64,000 nt of DNA. Source: Marinihelvus fidelis. Lineage in GTDB: Bacteria; Pseudomonadota; Gammaproteobacteria; Xanthomonadales; SZUA-36. The stretch spans positions 186,001 through 250,000 of the forward strand of contig NZ_VYXP01000002.1 of the NCBI RefSeq assembly GCF_008725655.1, read 5' to 3'. Under the pieces are notes generated by a model. The model saw nothing but the letters and a program-made list of their open reading frames with translations. It did no database searches and had not been told where the DNA came from. Of the stretch, positions 47,979 to 56,899 are shown one piece after another. Numbering within the stretch: position 1 is the stretch's first letter; each line of letters begins with the position of its first letter. The position numbers and the translations under genes were made by a program.

Positions 47979-48009
47979 GCCGCCGTTGCGAAATCAACGG
48001 CGGCTTTCT
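47979..48009 (+). terminator. Terminator following the island 1 attachment site
   Basis: GCCGCCGTT (47979-47987) and AACGGCGGC (47996-48004) form a perfect 9-bp stem followed by TTTCT on the plus strand. It lies 15 bases after the ssrA-end repeat, where an ssrA terminator would be expected. Confidence 0.65.
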
Positions 48010-48031
48010 AGTTCAGTATTTTTCGAACGAA

Positions 48032-50053
48032 TCAAGGCACCGTGGAGGTCAGGATGACCCTTCCCCTCAACACCTTGGCTATCTGATTCATGTCTCGGCG
48101 GCGCGCCGCTTGCGATTGATCACCAAAATCGCCCGAGTGGCCTTCGACTTTGATCGTCCAGCGCGCCCCACTCTCCGGCGAAGACACCGAGGCTTCGACC
48201 CAGTCGGCGCTGATATCTTCGAAACGGGGCCAGGACTCTACTTGCCATCCCTCAGGCACATTCAATTCGACTTCGCCCAGTAGCCGGGTCTGTTTAGCTG
48301 AACAGCAACGAGCCGAGCGAAAATCCGGCCCAGCCTCTTCATCTGACCACCGCGAGAAATCGTCATAACCTTCGAGTGGAATGTCGAGTGAAACCGCCAA
48401 GGCCTTCAGCAAGCCACCAACCGCATAGCGATCTCCCGATAATCGAGCCGCCGGAAGGTCAATGTAACCGGACATAACCAGGCTGGCCGGAGATGCTAAA
48501 AACTGATCCGCCGCCATGTACATAATTTCGTCAGGCACCAGGCCCGAAACGGTCATCGAGAACCGTTGCTGGATGATTCGCCGTGACCGATTTGTCAGTC
48601 GCCCTGAGGCCGCATCGACATGTTGGCCCACTAGTCGGACGAGCTCTGCTCCTCCGGTAATTTCCAGTCTGAATCGTGCTTTTTCAAACCCGTCCATGTC
48701 GACCGTCAGACGGGCATGTTGTTGGCTCGGCGGCGTACTGACTTCGATCTTGAACAGTCCGCCGCCCTCGCCCAGCCAGAGCCCCTCACTTCCGAGTAAA
48801 CCATAGGGAGTTGCACCCAGTAGCGCGATCGGGTCCGTTGCATCGATCAACACGCTGCCCCGACCTGGCCCCTGTTTCAGCCGGGTTGACTCTTCAGGCA
48901 TAACGCCATCATGGATCGCAAGAACGACGTGATTAAAAATCGAAACGGTCGGCGGTCCTGAGTAAGCCAGATATTGCTGATCCAGGCGCACAAGGACAGG
49001 TGTCGATGCAACGCCGATCTGTTCCAGCAAGCCGTGCAGGAGCAGGGTTTTTGCCTTGCAGTCCGCGCTCATGGTTCGAAGCACTTCCGTGGGATGATCA
49101 GGTGTATACGCTCCGGCACCCCAGGCAATGTTCCGATAGGTCAGCGACTGCACAAATGCCGTCAAAGCCGCGATCTTTTCGTCGCGACTTTCCAAATGCC
49201 CGCTAAGCTCATGCGCCAGGTTCGGATAGTCCGGACCGCCGTGATCTGCCTCCTCAAGTAACGCCTGATCAAACAGCGCCCGCACCCGCAAGGCCAGGTC
49301 CGGCCACGATTGCTTCGCGACATCACCGCGCATAACCGTCACGATCGGGAAGGCATCGAGTGGAGAACGCCGCCACGCATCAGCGCGGGCATCCGCTGGA
49401 GAGGCAGACGGCAACCCCCATAACTCCAGGCCACCGGTCGTGACATCTCGCACAGCCCCATCGACAGGATTGTAGAAGAGACGAACATTTGAATCGGCGG
49501 TGACCTTGAAGCGCTCAACAGAAAGTGTCTCCAGGGGAGAAAACACTCGAGTCGACGGAAATTCCAGGCGGTCTGTCAATGTCCAGCTTGCGGCCACGAC
49601 CCGTCCCGGCGCGACTGCGTCAGTGGAAATGACAAGACGCCGCCCGCCGGTGACTAACGGTCCCGAGAGATCCGGAACGTCGACACTCTGGCCCTTCAGT
49701 TTCTGATTCTTCCAGGACCGCCGTTTCTGCACCCAAACCATCGGCCCGCTCAGCGCTTGCTGAGTGTCGTCATAGGGCAACAAGATGCTCAGCGACTGCT
49801 CTTTGAGGTCGTTCAGTCGCCATATTTTTCGGTATGTGAACGACAGTCGACCCTGCTCGTTCAGGGCAACGTGAATTTCACTACTCAGGATCGTCCACCC
49901 GACTTGGTCAGAACTGGGGACAGGCGCGTGGGACGAAACGTAGTTGATTTGTTCCTTCACCCAAGTCGGTGGACGGGCCGAGTGGGCCTTTACCGGCAAC
50001 CCCAACAACACCAGGATCAAAACCCAGGCGATCCGGCATGGATACTGGGTCAA
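48032..50053 (-). CDS. Secreted transglutaminase-like protein (DUF3857 type)
   Basis: The product is exported: a TTG at 50053, overlapping the upstream stop as TTGA, gives 673 residues with a signal peptide (WVLILVLLGLPVKAHSA). An N-terminal DUF3857-like beta domain (about 45-250) is followed by a transglutaminase-like domain with a plausible Cys332 (SADCKAKTLLLHGLL), His375 (FNHVVLAI) and Asp404 (LIDATDP) triad, and a beta-rich C-terminus. The frame is open further upstream, but that would put 49 residues before the signal. Such proteins are common in Bacteroidetes and some proteobacteria; substrates are not known. Confidence 0.85.
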   Translation of the reverse strand: MTQYPCRIAWVLILVLLGLPVKAHSARPPTWVKEQINYVSSHAPVPSSDQVGWTILSSEIHVALNEQGRLSFTYRKIWRLNDLKEQSLSILLPYDDTQQALSGPMVWVQKRRSWKNQKLKGQSVDVPDLSGPLVTGGRRLVISTDAVAPGRVVAASWTLTDRLEFPSTRVFSPLETLSVERFKVTADSNVRLFYNPVDGAVRDVTTGGLELWGLPSASPADARADAWRRSPLDAFPIVTVMRGDVAKQSWPDLALRVRALFDQALLEEADHGGPDYPNLAHELSGHLESRDEKIAALTAFVQSLTYRNIAWGAGAYTPDHPTEVLRTMSADCKAKTLLLHGLLEQIGVASTPVLVRLDQQYLAYSGPPTVSIFNHVVLAIHDGVMPEESTRLKQGPGRGSVLIDATDPIALLGATPYGLLGSEGLWLGEGGGLFKIEVSTPPSQQHARLTVDMDGFEKARFRLEITGGAELVRLVGQHVDAASGRLTNRSRRIIQQRFSMTVSGLVPDEIMYMAADQFLASPASLVMSGYIDLPAARLSGDRYAVGGLLKALAVSLDIPLEGYDDFSRWSDEEAGPDFRSARCCSAKQTRLLGEVELNVPEGWQVESWPRFEDISADWVEASVSSPESGARWTIKVEGHSGDFGDQSQAARRRDMNQIAKVLRGRVILTSTVP

Positions 50054-52245
50054 TTCACAGACCTCACAAGCACAGGAGCGTTGGTCAATGCCTCTAGCTC
50101 CCGGAAAAACGCCGCTACCTCGAAATAATCCTGGACAGGCAGCACATAGGGCTGTGTCATGGACAGCATCAATACCAGGTTTCTCGCGGTGCCATCCCAT
50201 TCGCGCCGGAGTTCAAATTGCAACCCGGTTGGCCCCGAACGCTTCACCGGCGGCATCGACTCCGGCACCCATCCTTCGGGCAATGTCCATTCCATGGTCA
50301 CGTTGACTTCGCCACCCGGCAACCAGACAGGATGACGCCGGGTTTGTGCGACCAGGAGGTTTTCGAACAAGCTGACTCGCGGAAACGAAGGTAGTAATCG
50401 CTCGCCGTCCATTTCGAAAATGTCTGGCCGCCACTCAACATCACCAGCAATCCTGTAAGGCTCTGCCAAGTTGTCCCTCGGATCCGAGAGCTCGACTTCA
50501 GTTACGGCGCCTTGCTCCAACCCCATCCATGCTTTAACCCAAAGGTCGACTGCCAAATCCCGCCGCTCTTGCAACTCATCTGCAGTGAAGTTTTCATTCG
50601 GGTAACCCATCAGCCATCGCATCTTGTTATCGGCGCTACCGAGAAAACGTCCACTGAACTCAAGCGTCTGTTCCTCGTTGTCGATAAATTCAGGCATCTG
50701 TGTGCGAAAGGTGACATCGGTTCGGTCGAGCACACCAACATCCATAGGCATCCGCTCCAGTTCCCAGTTCGCTTCTTGCTCCGAAGGCTCCCGAAAGAAC
50801 ACGCCACCCAGGTAGCGCTCGTCCATGGACCGGGGCGTGGCCATCAGGTCATGTGGCTGAATATAGCGCCGCTGACCACCCGGGCCGGTCAACTCGAGAT
50901 GGAGTTCGGAAGAATATGCGTCCCAAGTGTCAAATACGGGAACAAGAGGAACGGAATCTCGCGACATGAGCATGGCCATGCGACTGTCCATTCCGGCGCG
51001 GTCGAACACCCACTTTGCGTACCAGAACAACGGCAAGCCAGCGCCCCGACCTTGTTTCTTCAACCGGTCCAGCTTGGTTCGGTGCTTGGCTTCAGAATCC
51101 GGAACGACCTGTTCGCGAACATAATTAAAAATCCAGTCGACCTTCTCGTCCCAGGAAATGTCTTCGGGAACCAGGGCGTCCATATCGTCTGACCGTTCTC
51201 CGCGACGGTTATTCATTACGAAGGAACGGTAATTGGCGTCCAGGCTGCGCATCGACAGTTGCAAGGCTTCCATATCTCCCGCCAACGAAGGTGATACCGC
51301 CTGGAGCCCCAGGGAATCAATGCTGGCCAGAGGCTTGGTTGAAACGGGTGCAGATGCCCAGATCACATCATCACCTTCTTCCGACTCTGGAAATGGGGTT
51401 TCCGATGGCATCAGGTAAAGGTGATCTCTCCAGTCACCGCTGGTCATTTGCTGAGGCAGGATCCCAAGAAGCGCGCTCGTCCGGGATTCAGGTGGCGCGA
51501 ACAACTCCGGCTCATCTACGGGAAGGTTTTCAGCCGTCAGGTGCATGTCGAGCTGGTTCGACATCCTGACAGTCATGCCCTCCGGCACCCTCGCAAGCAG
51601 AAACGGCACCCAGGCGAACTGGCCCGTACCGAGTAGAATCGACTTACCCAGGCCAATCAGGCGTCCCTGGGAGCGGACCTCCAGCTTTCGGACCGGAAAC
51701 ACCCCCTCCAGCCGGATGGTTTCGAAACCCGGAAGGTTTTTGGACGTTGATTCCCAGGCGAGATCAAGAACGGCTCCTGGTTCCACTCGGGGAAAATTGA
51801 CAGTACGGAGTAAATCGTCGGCCTTGCCTTGAGCTCGAATATCAAGATTACGGATATCCTTTTCCGGGTCGACCAGATGAATCGTTCCGTCCGCGCTAAT
51901 CGTCCTGCCCCGAATCTCACCAATGACCACATTCGATTCGTCACCAAAAAATGTGTGCTGTTTGAGCACTTCAACACCACCCTTAGCGCGAACCCAGAAA
52001 CGCGCAACATGTCGAGTCGTGACTTCGCCCTGGACGCTCCAGTTTGAAATTTGAGATTCAAATTCGATTTCATGCAGCAGGACCACCACCCCGGCTTGCC
52101 GCTCTTCGGGTGTGTTGGCGACCAATTCTCCAGTATCAGGAGGGGGCGGAAATGGGGAGTTCTCGTTTGAGGCAAACAGATTGGTTGCAAGACTCGTGAG
52201 AGCAATCACCAAGGCCGCTGTGCCGACATGAATACGTTTAATCAT
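50050..52245 (-). CDS. Secreted DUF3857-type paralogue without the transglutaminase cysteine
   Basis: The ATG at 52245 gives 731 residues with a signal peptide (cleaved near LFA-SNENS) and an AGGA-type ribosome binding site. The layout matches the downstream gene: N-terminal beta domain (TTRHVARFWVRAKGGVEV, GIEIRGR-like strands), a middle helical domain and a C-terminal beta region (WTLPEGWVPESMPP). At the place of the catalytic DCK the sequence reads KQGRGAGLPLFWYAKWVF, so the nucleophile is gone. It is probably a non-enzymatic partner of the coupled downstream protein. GC content looks lower here than in the core genes. Confidence 0.83.
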   Translation of the reverse strand: MIKRIHVGTAALVIALTSLATNLFASNENSPFPPPPDTGELVANTPEERQAGVVVLLHEIEFESQISNWSVQGEVTTRHVARFWVRAKGGVEVLKQHTFFGDESNVVIGEIRGRTISADGTIHLVDPEKDIRNLDIRAQGKADDLLRTVNFPRVEPGAVLDLAWESTSKNLPGFETIRLEGVFPVRKLEVRSQGRLIGLGKSILLGTGQFAWVPFLLARVPEGMTVRMSNQLDMHLTAENLPVDEPELFAPPESRTSALLGILPQQMTSGDWRDHLYLMPSETPFPESEEGDDVIWASAPVSTKPLASIDSLGLQAVSPSLAGDMEALQLSMRSLDANYRSFVMNNRRGERSDDMDALVPEDISWDEKVDWIFNYVREQVVPDSEAKHRTKLDRLKKQGRGAGLPLFWYAKWVFDRAGMDSRMAMLMSRDSVPLVPVFDTWDAYSSELHLELTGPGGQRRYIQPHDLMATPRSMDERYLGGVFFREPSEQEANWELERMPMDVGVLDRTDVTFRTQMPEFIDNEEQTLEFSGRFLGSADNKMRWLMGYPNENFTADELQERRDLAVDLWVKAWMGLEQGAVTEVELSDPRDNLAEPYRIAGDVEWRPDIFEMDGERLLPSFPRVSLFENLLVAQTRRHPVWLPGGEVNVTMEWTLPEGWVPESMPPVKRSGPTGLQFELRREWDGTARNLVLMLSMTQPYVLPVQDYFEVAAFFRELEALTNAPVLVRSVN

Positions 52246-52836
52246 TGTTATTTTCCTACGTGGTGCCACCCCCCCAAAATACACGCGCCACAATTCGTGC
52301 GGGACGAAATCATGACCATGTTCAGAACGAGTCAGGCGGGGTCGTGACGGACGTTCTGCAAAGTGTGGAACGATCGATACCCAACCCTTTGTGTTGAGGT
52401 CAAAAATCGCGACAAGTATGACGCGCTCGTGCCTGTCTCTCAAAACCATATTCTGACAAGCGGTACCGGTATCGTCGAAGTTCACATCGGGAATCATGTC
52501 AGTTATAACCAAATCAACACCAACGTTGCCTCAATGCCACTACGGCCGCTGGATAAGACAGACCCGCACACCACACGATGCGATACAAAATCAGCCCACC
52601 CCAATTGACGCAGCAATGGCGCGGTTCAGGGTTGGTCAGCCACCGCCAGTTGCCTTCCCTGCTCTTCTGAGAACCCCGCCCTTAAGCCGATGAACTAACT
52701 GGTTTCCAGTTACACGTCGGCCTCGATGGCCACACACCGATTCTCCCTTCAGCCAACCATGGACAACAACTTGGCAGTGCGGCGCCGGGCGCCGCGCAGT
52801 CATTCAACGTGGGGTTCCGCAAATACGCTATCCACG
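52246..52836. other. Non-coding right part of island 2
   Basis: About 590 bases between the DUF3857 genes and the decayed ssrA end. I see no convincing gene, RNA or strong repeat in it. Short open frames exist on both strands but none has a ribosome binding site or recognisable product. Confidence 0.5.
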
Positions 52837-52873
52837 CTTGCGGATGCAGGTTCAATTCTCATCGCCACCACCA
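52837..52873 (+). repeat. Decayed copy of the ssrA 3' end (right end of island 2)
   Basis: These 37 bases match the last 37 bases of ssrA (41357-41393) at 30 positions without gaps, including TGCGGA, GGTTC and the final CCACCA. Six of the seven differences are transitions. It encodes only a T-arm and part of the acceptor stem, so it is not a functional tRNA or tmRNA. It is best read as the original, older attachment site. Confidence 0.75.
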
Positions 52874-52880
52874 CTCAAGA

Positions 52881-52906
52881 AAAAGGCCCCGTTTCCGGGG
52901 CCTTTT
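52881..52906. terminator. Bidirectional terminator, possibly the ancestral ssrA terminator
   Basis: AAAAGGCCCCG and CGGGGCCTTTT form a strong stem with A-run and T-run flanks. It lies eight bases after the decayed ssrA end on the plus strand, and 29 bases after the nuclease stop on the minus strand, so it can serve both. Confidence 0.85.
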
Positions 52907-52934
52907 GTCGTTATGGGCGAGTGCCGAGTGACCG

Positions 52935-55900
52935 CTACTGCGCGGACACCCAGTCGCGGATCTCGCCAATGCTGCAGCCGAACTTCGCGTGGCCGGCGCC
53001 CAGGTCCGCGGCGGCGATGATCTGCTCGCAGGAGCAGCCGGCGGTGTCGTGGATCGTGAACGAGACGCCCGGGCCGCCACCTTCGGTGGTGTCGAAGACG
53101 CCGTCGTCGTCGAGCAGCGCGAAGCGGTTGTTGCCCAGGCCCCTGGTCGGCGGGGTTTCGGGGATGACCGTCGCCGGGCAGGCGTCGATCGTGTCCCAGA
53201 CGCCGTCGTCGTCCTCGTCGTTGAACAGGCCGACGACCACGGCATCGTGGTCCGAGGCGCGGTACGGGTCGGGGCTGAACAGCACGTCCTGGTTGTGGTC
53301 GTTGTAGTCCAGCGCCGCGGGTTCGTCGGCGTTGATGTGCCAGGCGGTGGCGCCGGAGGCGTCGGCGGCGAAGGCCGCGCTGGCCAGGGCGTGGTCCAGG
53401 TAGCCCATCTGGCCGCCAAAGCCGTAGCTGTAGGCGCCATCGGCGTAGCCCACGCCGTTGTAGACCTCGACCAGGTCGACGAAGCCGGCGTCCTTCAGCA
53501 CCACGATGGGATCTTCCTTGGCGTAGGCGTTCAGGTCGCCGATGATCAGCGAGCGCTCGCTACCGCTGCCGGTGGGGTCGGCGGCCAGCCAGGTGGCCAG
53601 GGCCGAGGCGGCGGCGGCGCGGATAAGGTTGCAATTACCCTGGCCGTCACCGGTGTCCGGGTCGCCCAGGCCGTCACAATCCGAGCCTTTCGACTTCAGG
53701 TGATTGACGGCCACGGTGAAGACCTCGCCGGTCGAGCCATCGGTGAACGACTGCGCCAGCGCCGGGCGGTTGGCGGTGTCGATAAACGCCGGGTCGTCAC
53801 TGCTGTCGAGCGTCTCGAAACCACCCACGGGGGTGACCGCATCGGGCTTGTAGATCAGCGCCTGGCGGATCGCGTCAGTGCCGATGGCGCCGGTGGCGAT
53901 GTAGGCGTAGGTGTCCGCGCCCAGGATGTCGTTGATACCGTCGACCAGGTCGGCCACCGGGCCGTCACCGGCGGCGTTCTCGACTTCCACCAGGCCGACC
54001 ACGTCGGCGCCCAGCAGGCTGAGCGCGGCGACGATCTTTGACCGTTGGCGTTCAAACTCGAACGCGTTTTCGGCGCCACGGCAGTCCATGCTGGCCGAGG
54101 GCCCACACACGGGCGTGTTGTCATCCAGCGTGGTGAAGTAGTTCAGCACGTTGAAGCCGGCCACCGTGACCAGCGGGTTGCCCACGTCAGGCGCATCGTC
54201 CGGGCGCTCGTTCTCGCGGCTGAAGGCCACCACGTCGGTGGGGTGAATCTCGTATTCGCCAAAACCAAAGCCCAGCACACCGGTCACGGCGCTGGTCGCG
54301 TCACCCACGCGCAGTGTGCCGTCCGGCGCGAAGTACGGCGGCACCGGTACCGGGTTCTGCAGGCCGCTGCCGTCATCCAGCTGGATGCGGGACAGGTCGT
54401 TCTGGGCCTGCAGGGCCTGGGCCGCCGCACCGGGCGCGACCACGTTGGTGGGAATATCCAGCGGGCCACCCACGGCCAGCCCGACTTCGCCGTAGCGCCC
54501 CAGCGTGAAGTTGTCGGTCACGAACAGCGTCTGCGGCAGGTGCACGCTCATGCCCTCAAGGGCCTCGAGCGCGTCCGGGCCGGCCAGCGGCAGCAGGATG
54601 TCCTGCGTGTCCGCGGTGCCGGTGCCACAGGTGACCAGGTTGATCACCGGGCTGATCTCGGTCAGGTCGAAGAACTCGATGACCGTGCCCTGCACGCGCA
54701 CCACGTCGCCGACATTCACGTCGACGCCGAAGTTCTCGTCGTAGACGAAGATGCCCTCGGAGGTGGCCGGGTCACCATCTACATCCGCTGACTCTTCCTG
54801 CACGAAGAAGCCGTTCAGGCGGTCGCCGCCCTGGAAATCACCGACAACCACGCCCTCGATGATCACGCCCGCCGAACCCGCGATCGGGCTGGCCAGGCCG
54901 TTGCCCTGCACGGCATGAATCTTCGTGGCCGCGTCACCGCAGGCGCCGAACTCGGGGATCAGCACCTCGCAGGAGTTCGCCACGCCCGGTGTGCCGCGGT
55001 CGCCGTCGCCATAGGGGTTCTGCGACTCGCACCAGTTGTTGCCGTCGTTGTTGTCCAGCGCCAGGTCGATGAGCGCCATGGACGCGCCGGTCGGGTCAGG
55101 CCACACCGGCCCGCCGTCCCAGGCGACGCCGTCGACTTCGAAGCCGGCCGCGTCGAACAGCACCAGTTCATCGTCGCCGTTGGCCAGGAACACGCCGCTG
55201 TAGGCGTAGTCCACGACCAGGCCGCCATTGCTGCCGCTGTCGGCGTTGTTGCCCAGCACCATGTAGCCACCCGCTGGCACCACCAGTGGGCCGCCGGCGT
55301 TGATGACGTGGCTGTCAGAGCCCAGGTCGGCGATGGTCCAGCCGTTGATGTCGACGTCGACATCGCCGGCGTTGTGAATCTCGAACCATTCACCGGACGA
55401 ATCACCCACGGCCGCCGGGTTCTGCATGACCTCGGTGATGACCAGGTCCGGCGTCGGCGGCACGTAATCGCTGTTGGGTGACGGCGTCCGCGACGCCCAG
55501 GTCACGGACAGGTTCTCCGAGGTCTCGTCGGCGCCATTGACACCGTTGCCGCCCGACTGGGTCTCGCTGCCCTCGGTGAAATCAATGCGGGTGAACGACT
55601 CGCCAAACGCGTGCGCGCCGCCACTGATGACATCCTGGGACGCAATCGGCGTGTCCGCCGCGTACTCGGACACCAGGGTGTCGCCATCCGGGCCATCCAG
55701 CGCCACGCCGGTCTTGTCCACGGCCTCGTCCTTGTCACCCCAGACCGCGTAGTCCAGGTCCGCGACCAGGTCGCTGGACTCATCCCAGTGGTACAGCACC
55801 ACGACCTCGCCGCTGTTGGTCAGGCCACCCTGGGCATTGATGCTGCCGGGCAGCGCTTCCCGCATGTCGGGGATGGCATCGGCCGCGCCGTCCTCGAACA

Positions 55901-56798
55901 GTTCGTAGGTGGGCTGCACGCCATACTCGGCGAAGAAGGCTTCCGACCCCGCCAGTGCGACGGTCTGGAAGCCGCCGGCCGGAATGCTCGCGCCGGCCGG
56001 GAAGCGGGCGTGAAAATCGCTGAAACCACCACCGCCGGCGTTCGCGCCCAGGACGATGTTGTAGTAATACGTGTTACCCCCGGCGAACGTGGCGTCGGTC
56101 AGGTAGACATCGGACAGGTCGACCGCCGAGCCGCCCGGGTTGTGAATCTCGATGAACTCACCTCCGGTGGGCGTGACCACCAGCTCGCTGAGCAGCAGCT
56201 CCGGCACTGACGGCTCGCCACCAAAGTCCTGGCCGGTGTTCGGCTGGCCCGGGGTGGCCGCCATGGCCTCGGCCCAGGTGAAGTCGTCGTAGGCCAAGCC
56301 CGCGCCTACCAGCTGCAGGGAATGGCCCACGGGGGTGCCGCTGCCCTCTTCCACGCCGATGTCGGTGCTGGTCATGCCGGCCGCCGGCCCGGAGGCCGCG
56401 GTGAATACGCCCTCATAGCTGAGGAACTGCACGACGTTGTTCGAGCCGTCCACCAGCGCCAGCCCATCCGGCGAACCGTTCTGGATGCCGGCCCGGTTAA
56501 ATGCCAGCGTGCCCATGCCACCCGCCTGGTCGGCAAAGGTCCCGGACAGGTTGATGGTGTCGTACACATTCAGTTGCGAAGCGGAACCGTTGTACAGCGC
56601 CACCGTCCAGCCCGCCAGGCTGGTACCGGCCGGGCCCGCCAGCTCGACCATCTCACCGCTGTCACCGCTGACGTTGTCGTAATGCAGTTCGTTGATGAAC
56701 ACCTGCGCCTCAATTGGCCCGGCAAGCAAGAGCAGCGTCGATGTCAGTGCCAGGGAAAAGCGATGTCGGGAAGCAGTCGCAACAACGGTGGGTGTCAT
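52935..56798 (-). CDS. Large secreted ExeM/NucH-type nuclease with lamin-tail domains
   Basis: The 1287-residue product has a signal peptide (cleaved near IEA-QVF). Three lamin-tail-like domains follow, starting near residues 32 (INELHYDNVSGDSGEMVEL), 205 (LLLSELVVTPTGGEFIEIHN) and 455 (LVITEVMQNPAA). An OB-type segment (VIIEGVVVGDFQGGDRLNGF, near 645) precedes an endonuclease/exonuclease/phosphatase domain (about 890-1215) with VEVENA, IIGDLNAYAKE and YRASDHDAVVVG as the metal and catalytic residues. It probably degrades extracellular DNA for nutrients or biofilm turnover. The C-terminal ~75 residues contain a cysteine pair (CSCEQ) of unknown role. It stands alone, with its own terminator. 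Confidence 0.92.
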   Translation of the reverse strand: MTPTVVATASRHRFSLALTSTLLLLAGPIEAQVFINELHYDNVSGDSGEMVELAGPAGTSLAGWTVALYNGSASQLNVYDTINLSGTFADQAGGMGTLAFNRAGIQNGSPDGLALVDGSNNVVQFLSYEGVFTAASGPAAGMTSTDIGVEEGSGTPVGHSLQLVGAGLAYDDFTWAEAMAATPGQPNTGQDFGGEPSVPELLLSELVVTPTGGEFIEIHNPGGSAVDLSDVYLTDATFAGGNTYYYNIVLGANAGGGGFSDFHARFPAGASIPAGGFQTVALAGSEAFFAEYGVQPTYELFEDGAADAIPDMREALPGSINAQGGLTNSGEVVVLYHWDESSDLVADLDYAVWGDKDEAVDKTGVALDGPDGDTLVSEYAADTPIASQDVISGGAHAFGESFTRIDFTEGSETQSGGNGVNGADETSENLSVTWASRTPSPNSDYVPPTPDLVITEVMQNPAAVGDSSGEWFEIHNAGDVDVDINGWTIADLGSDSHVINAGGPLVVPAGGYMVLGNNADSGSNGGLVVDYAYSGVFLANGDDELVLFDAAGFEVDGVAWDGGPVWPDPTGASMALIDLALDNNDGNNWCESQNPYGDGDRGTPGVANSCEVLIPEFGACGDAATKIHAVQGNGLASPIAGSAGVIIEGVVVGDFQGGDRLNGFFVQEESADVDGDPATSEGIFVYDENFGVDVNVGDVVRVQGTVIEFFDLTEISPVINLVTCGTGTADTQDILLPLAGPDALEALEGMSVHLPQTLFVTDNFTLGRYGEVGLAVGGPLDIPTNVVAPGAAAQALQAQNDLSRIQLDDGSGLQNPVPVPPYFAPDGTLRVGDATSAVTGVLGFGFGEYEIHPTDVVAFSRENERPDDAPDVGNPLVTVAGFNVLNYFTTLDDNTPVCGPSASMDCRGAENAFEFERQRSKIVAALSLLGADVVGLVEVENAAGDGPVADLVDGINDILGADTYAYIATGAIGTDAIRQALIYKPDAVTPVGGFETLDSSDDPAFIDTANRPALAQSFTDGSTGEVFTVAVNHLKSKGSDCDGLGDPDTGDGQGNCNLIRAAAASALATWLAADPTGSGSERSLIIGDLNAYAKEDPIVVLKDAGFVDLVEVYNGVGYADGAYSYGFGGQMGYLDHALASAAFAADASGATAWHINADEPAALDYNDHNQDVLFSPDPYRASDHDAVVVGLFNDEDDDGVWDTIDACPATVIPETPPTRGLGNNRFALLDDDGVFDTTEGGGPGVSFTIHDTAGCSCEQIIAAADLGAGHAKFGCSIGEIRDWVSAQ

Positions 56799-56899
56799 GT
56801 ATCAGGCCTCGATAAGTGTGAATGTGAACGATGAAAATAGTTTCATCCAGCATGCCACATTCATGCTATCGGAGGAATATGACAGGATCAGGAAACTGG

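Noticed and set aside
52363-52608. A small plus-strand gene in the 52.2-52.8 kb gap
   Set aside because: No ribosome binding site, no recognisable product, and codon use unlike the neighbours.
52837-52873. A tRNA gene or second tmRNA
   Set aside because: Only a T-arm and the 3' acceptor strand are present, with no matching 5' half; it is a decayed copy of the ssrA end.
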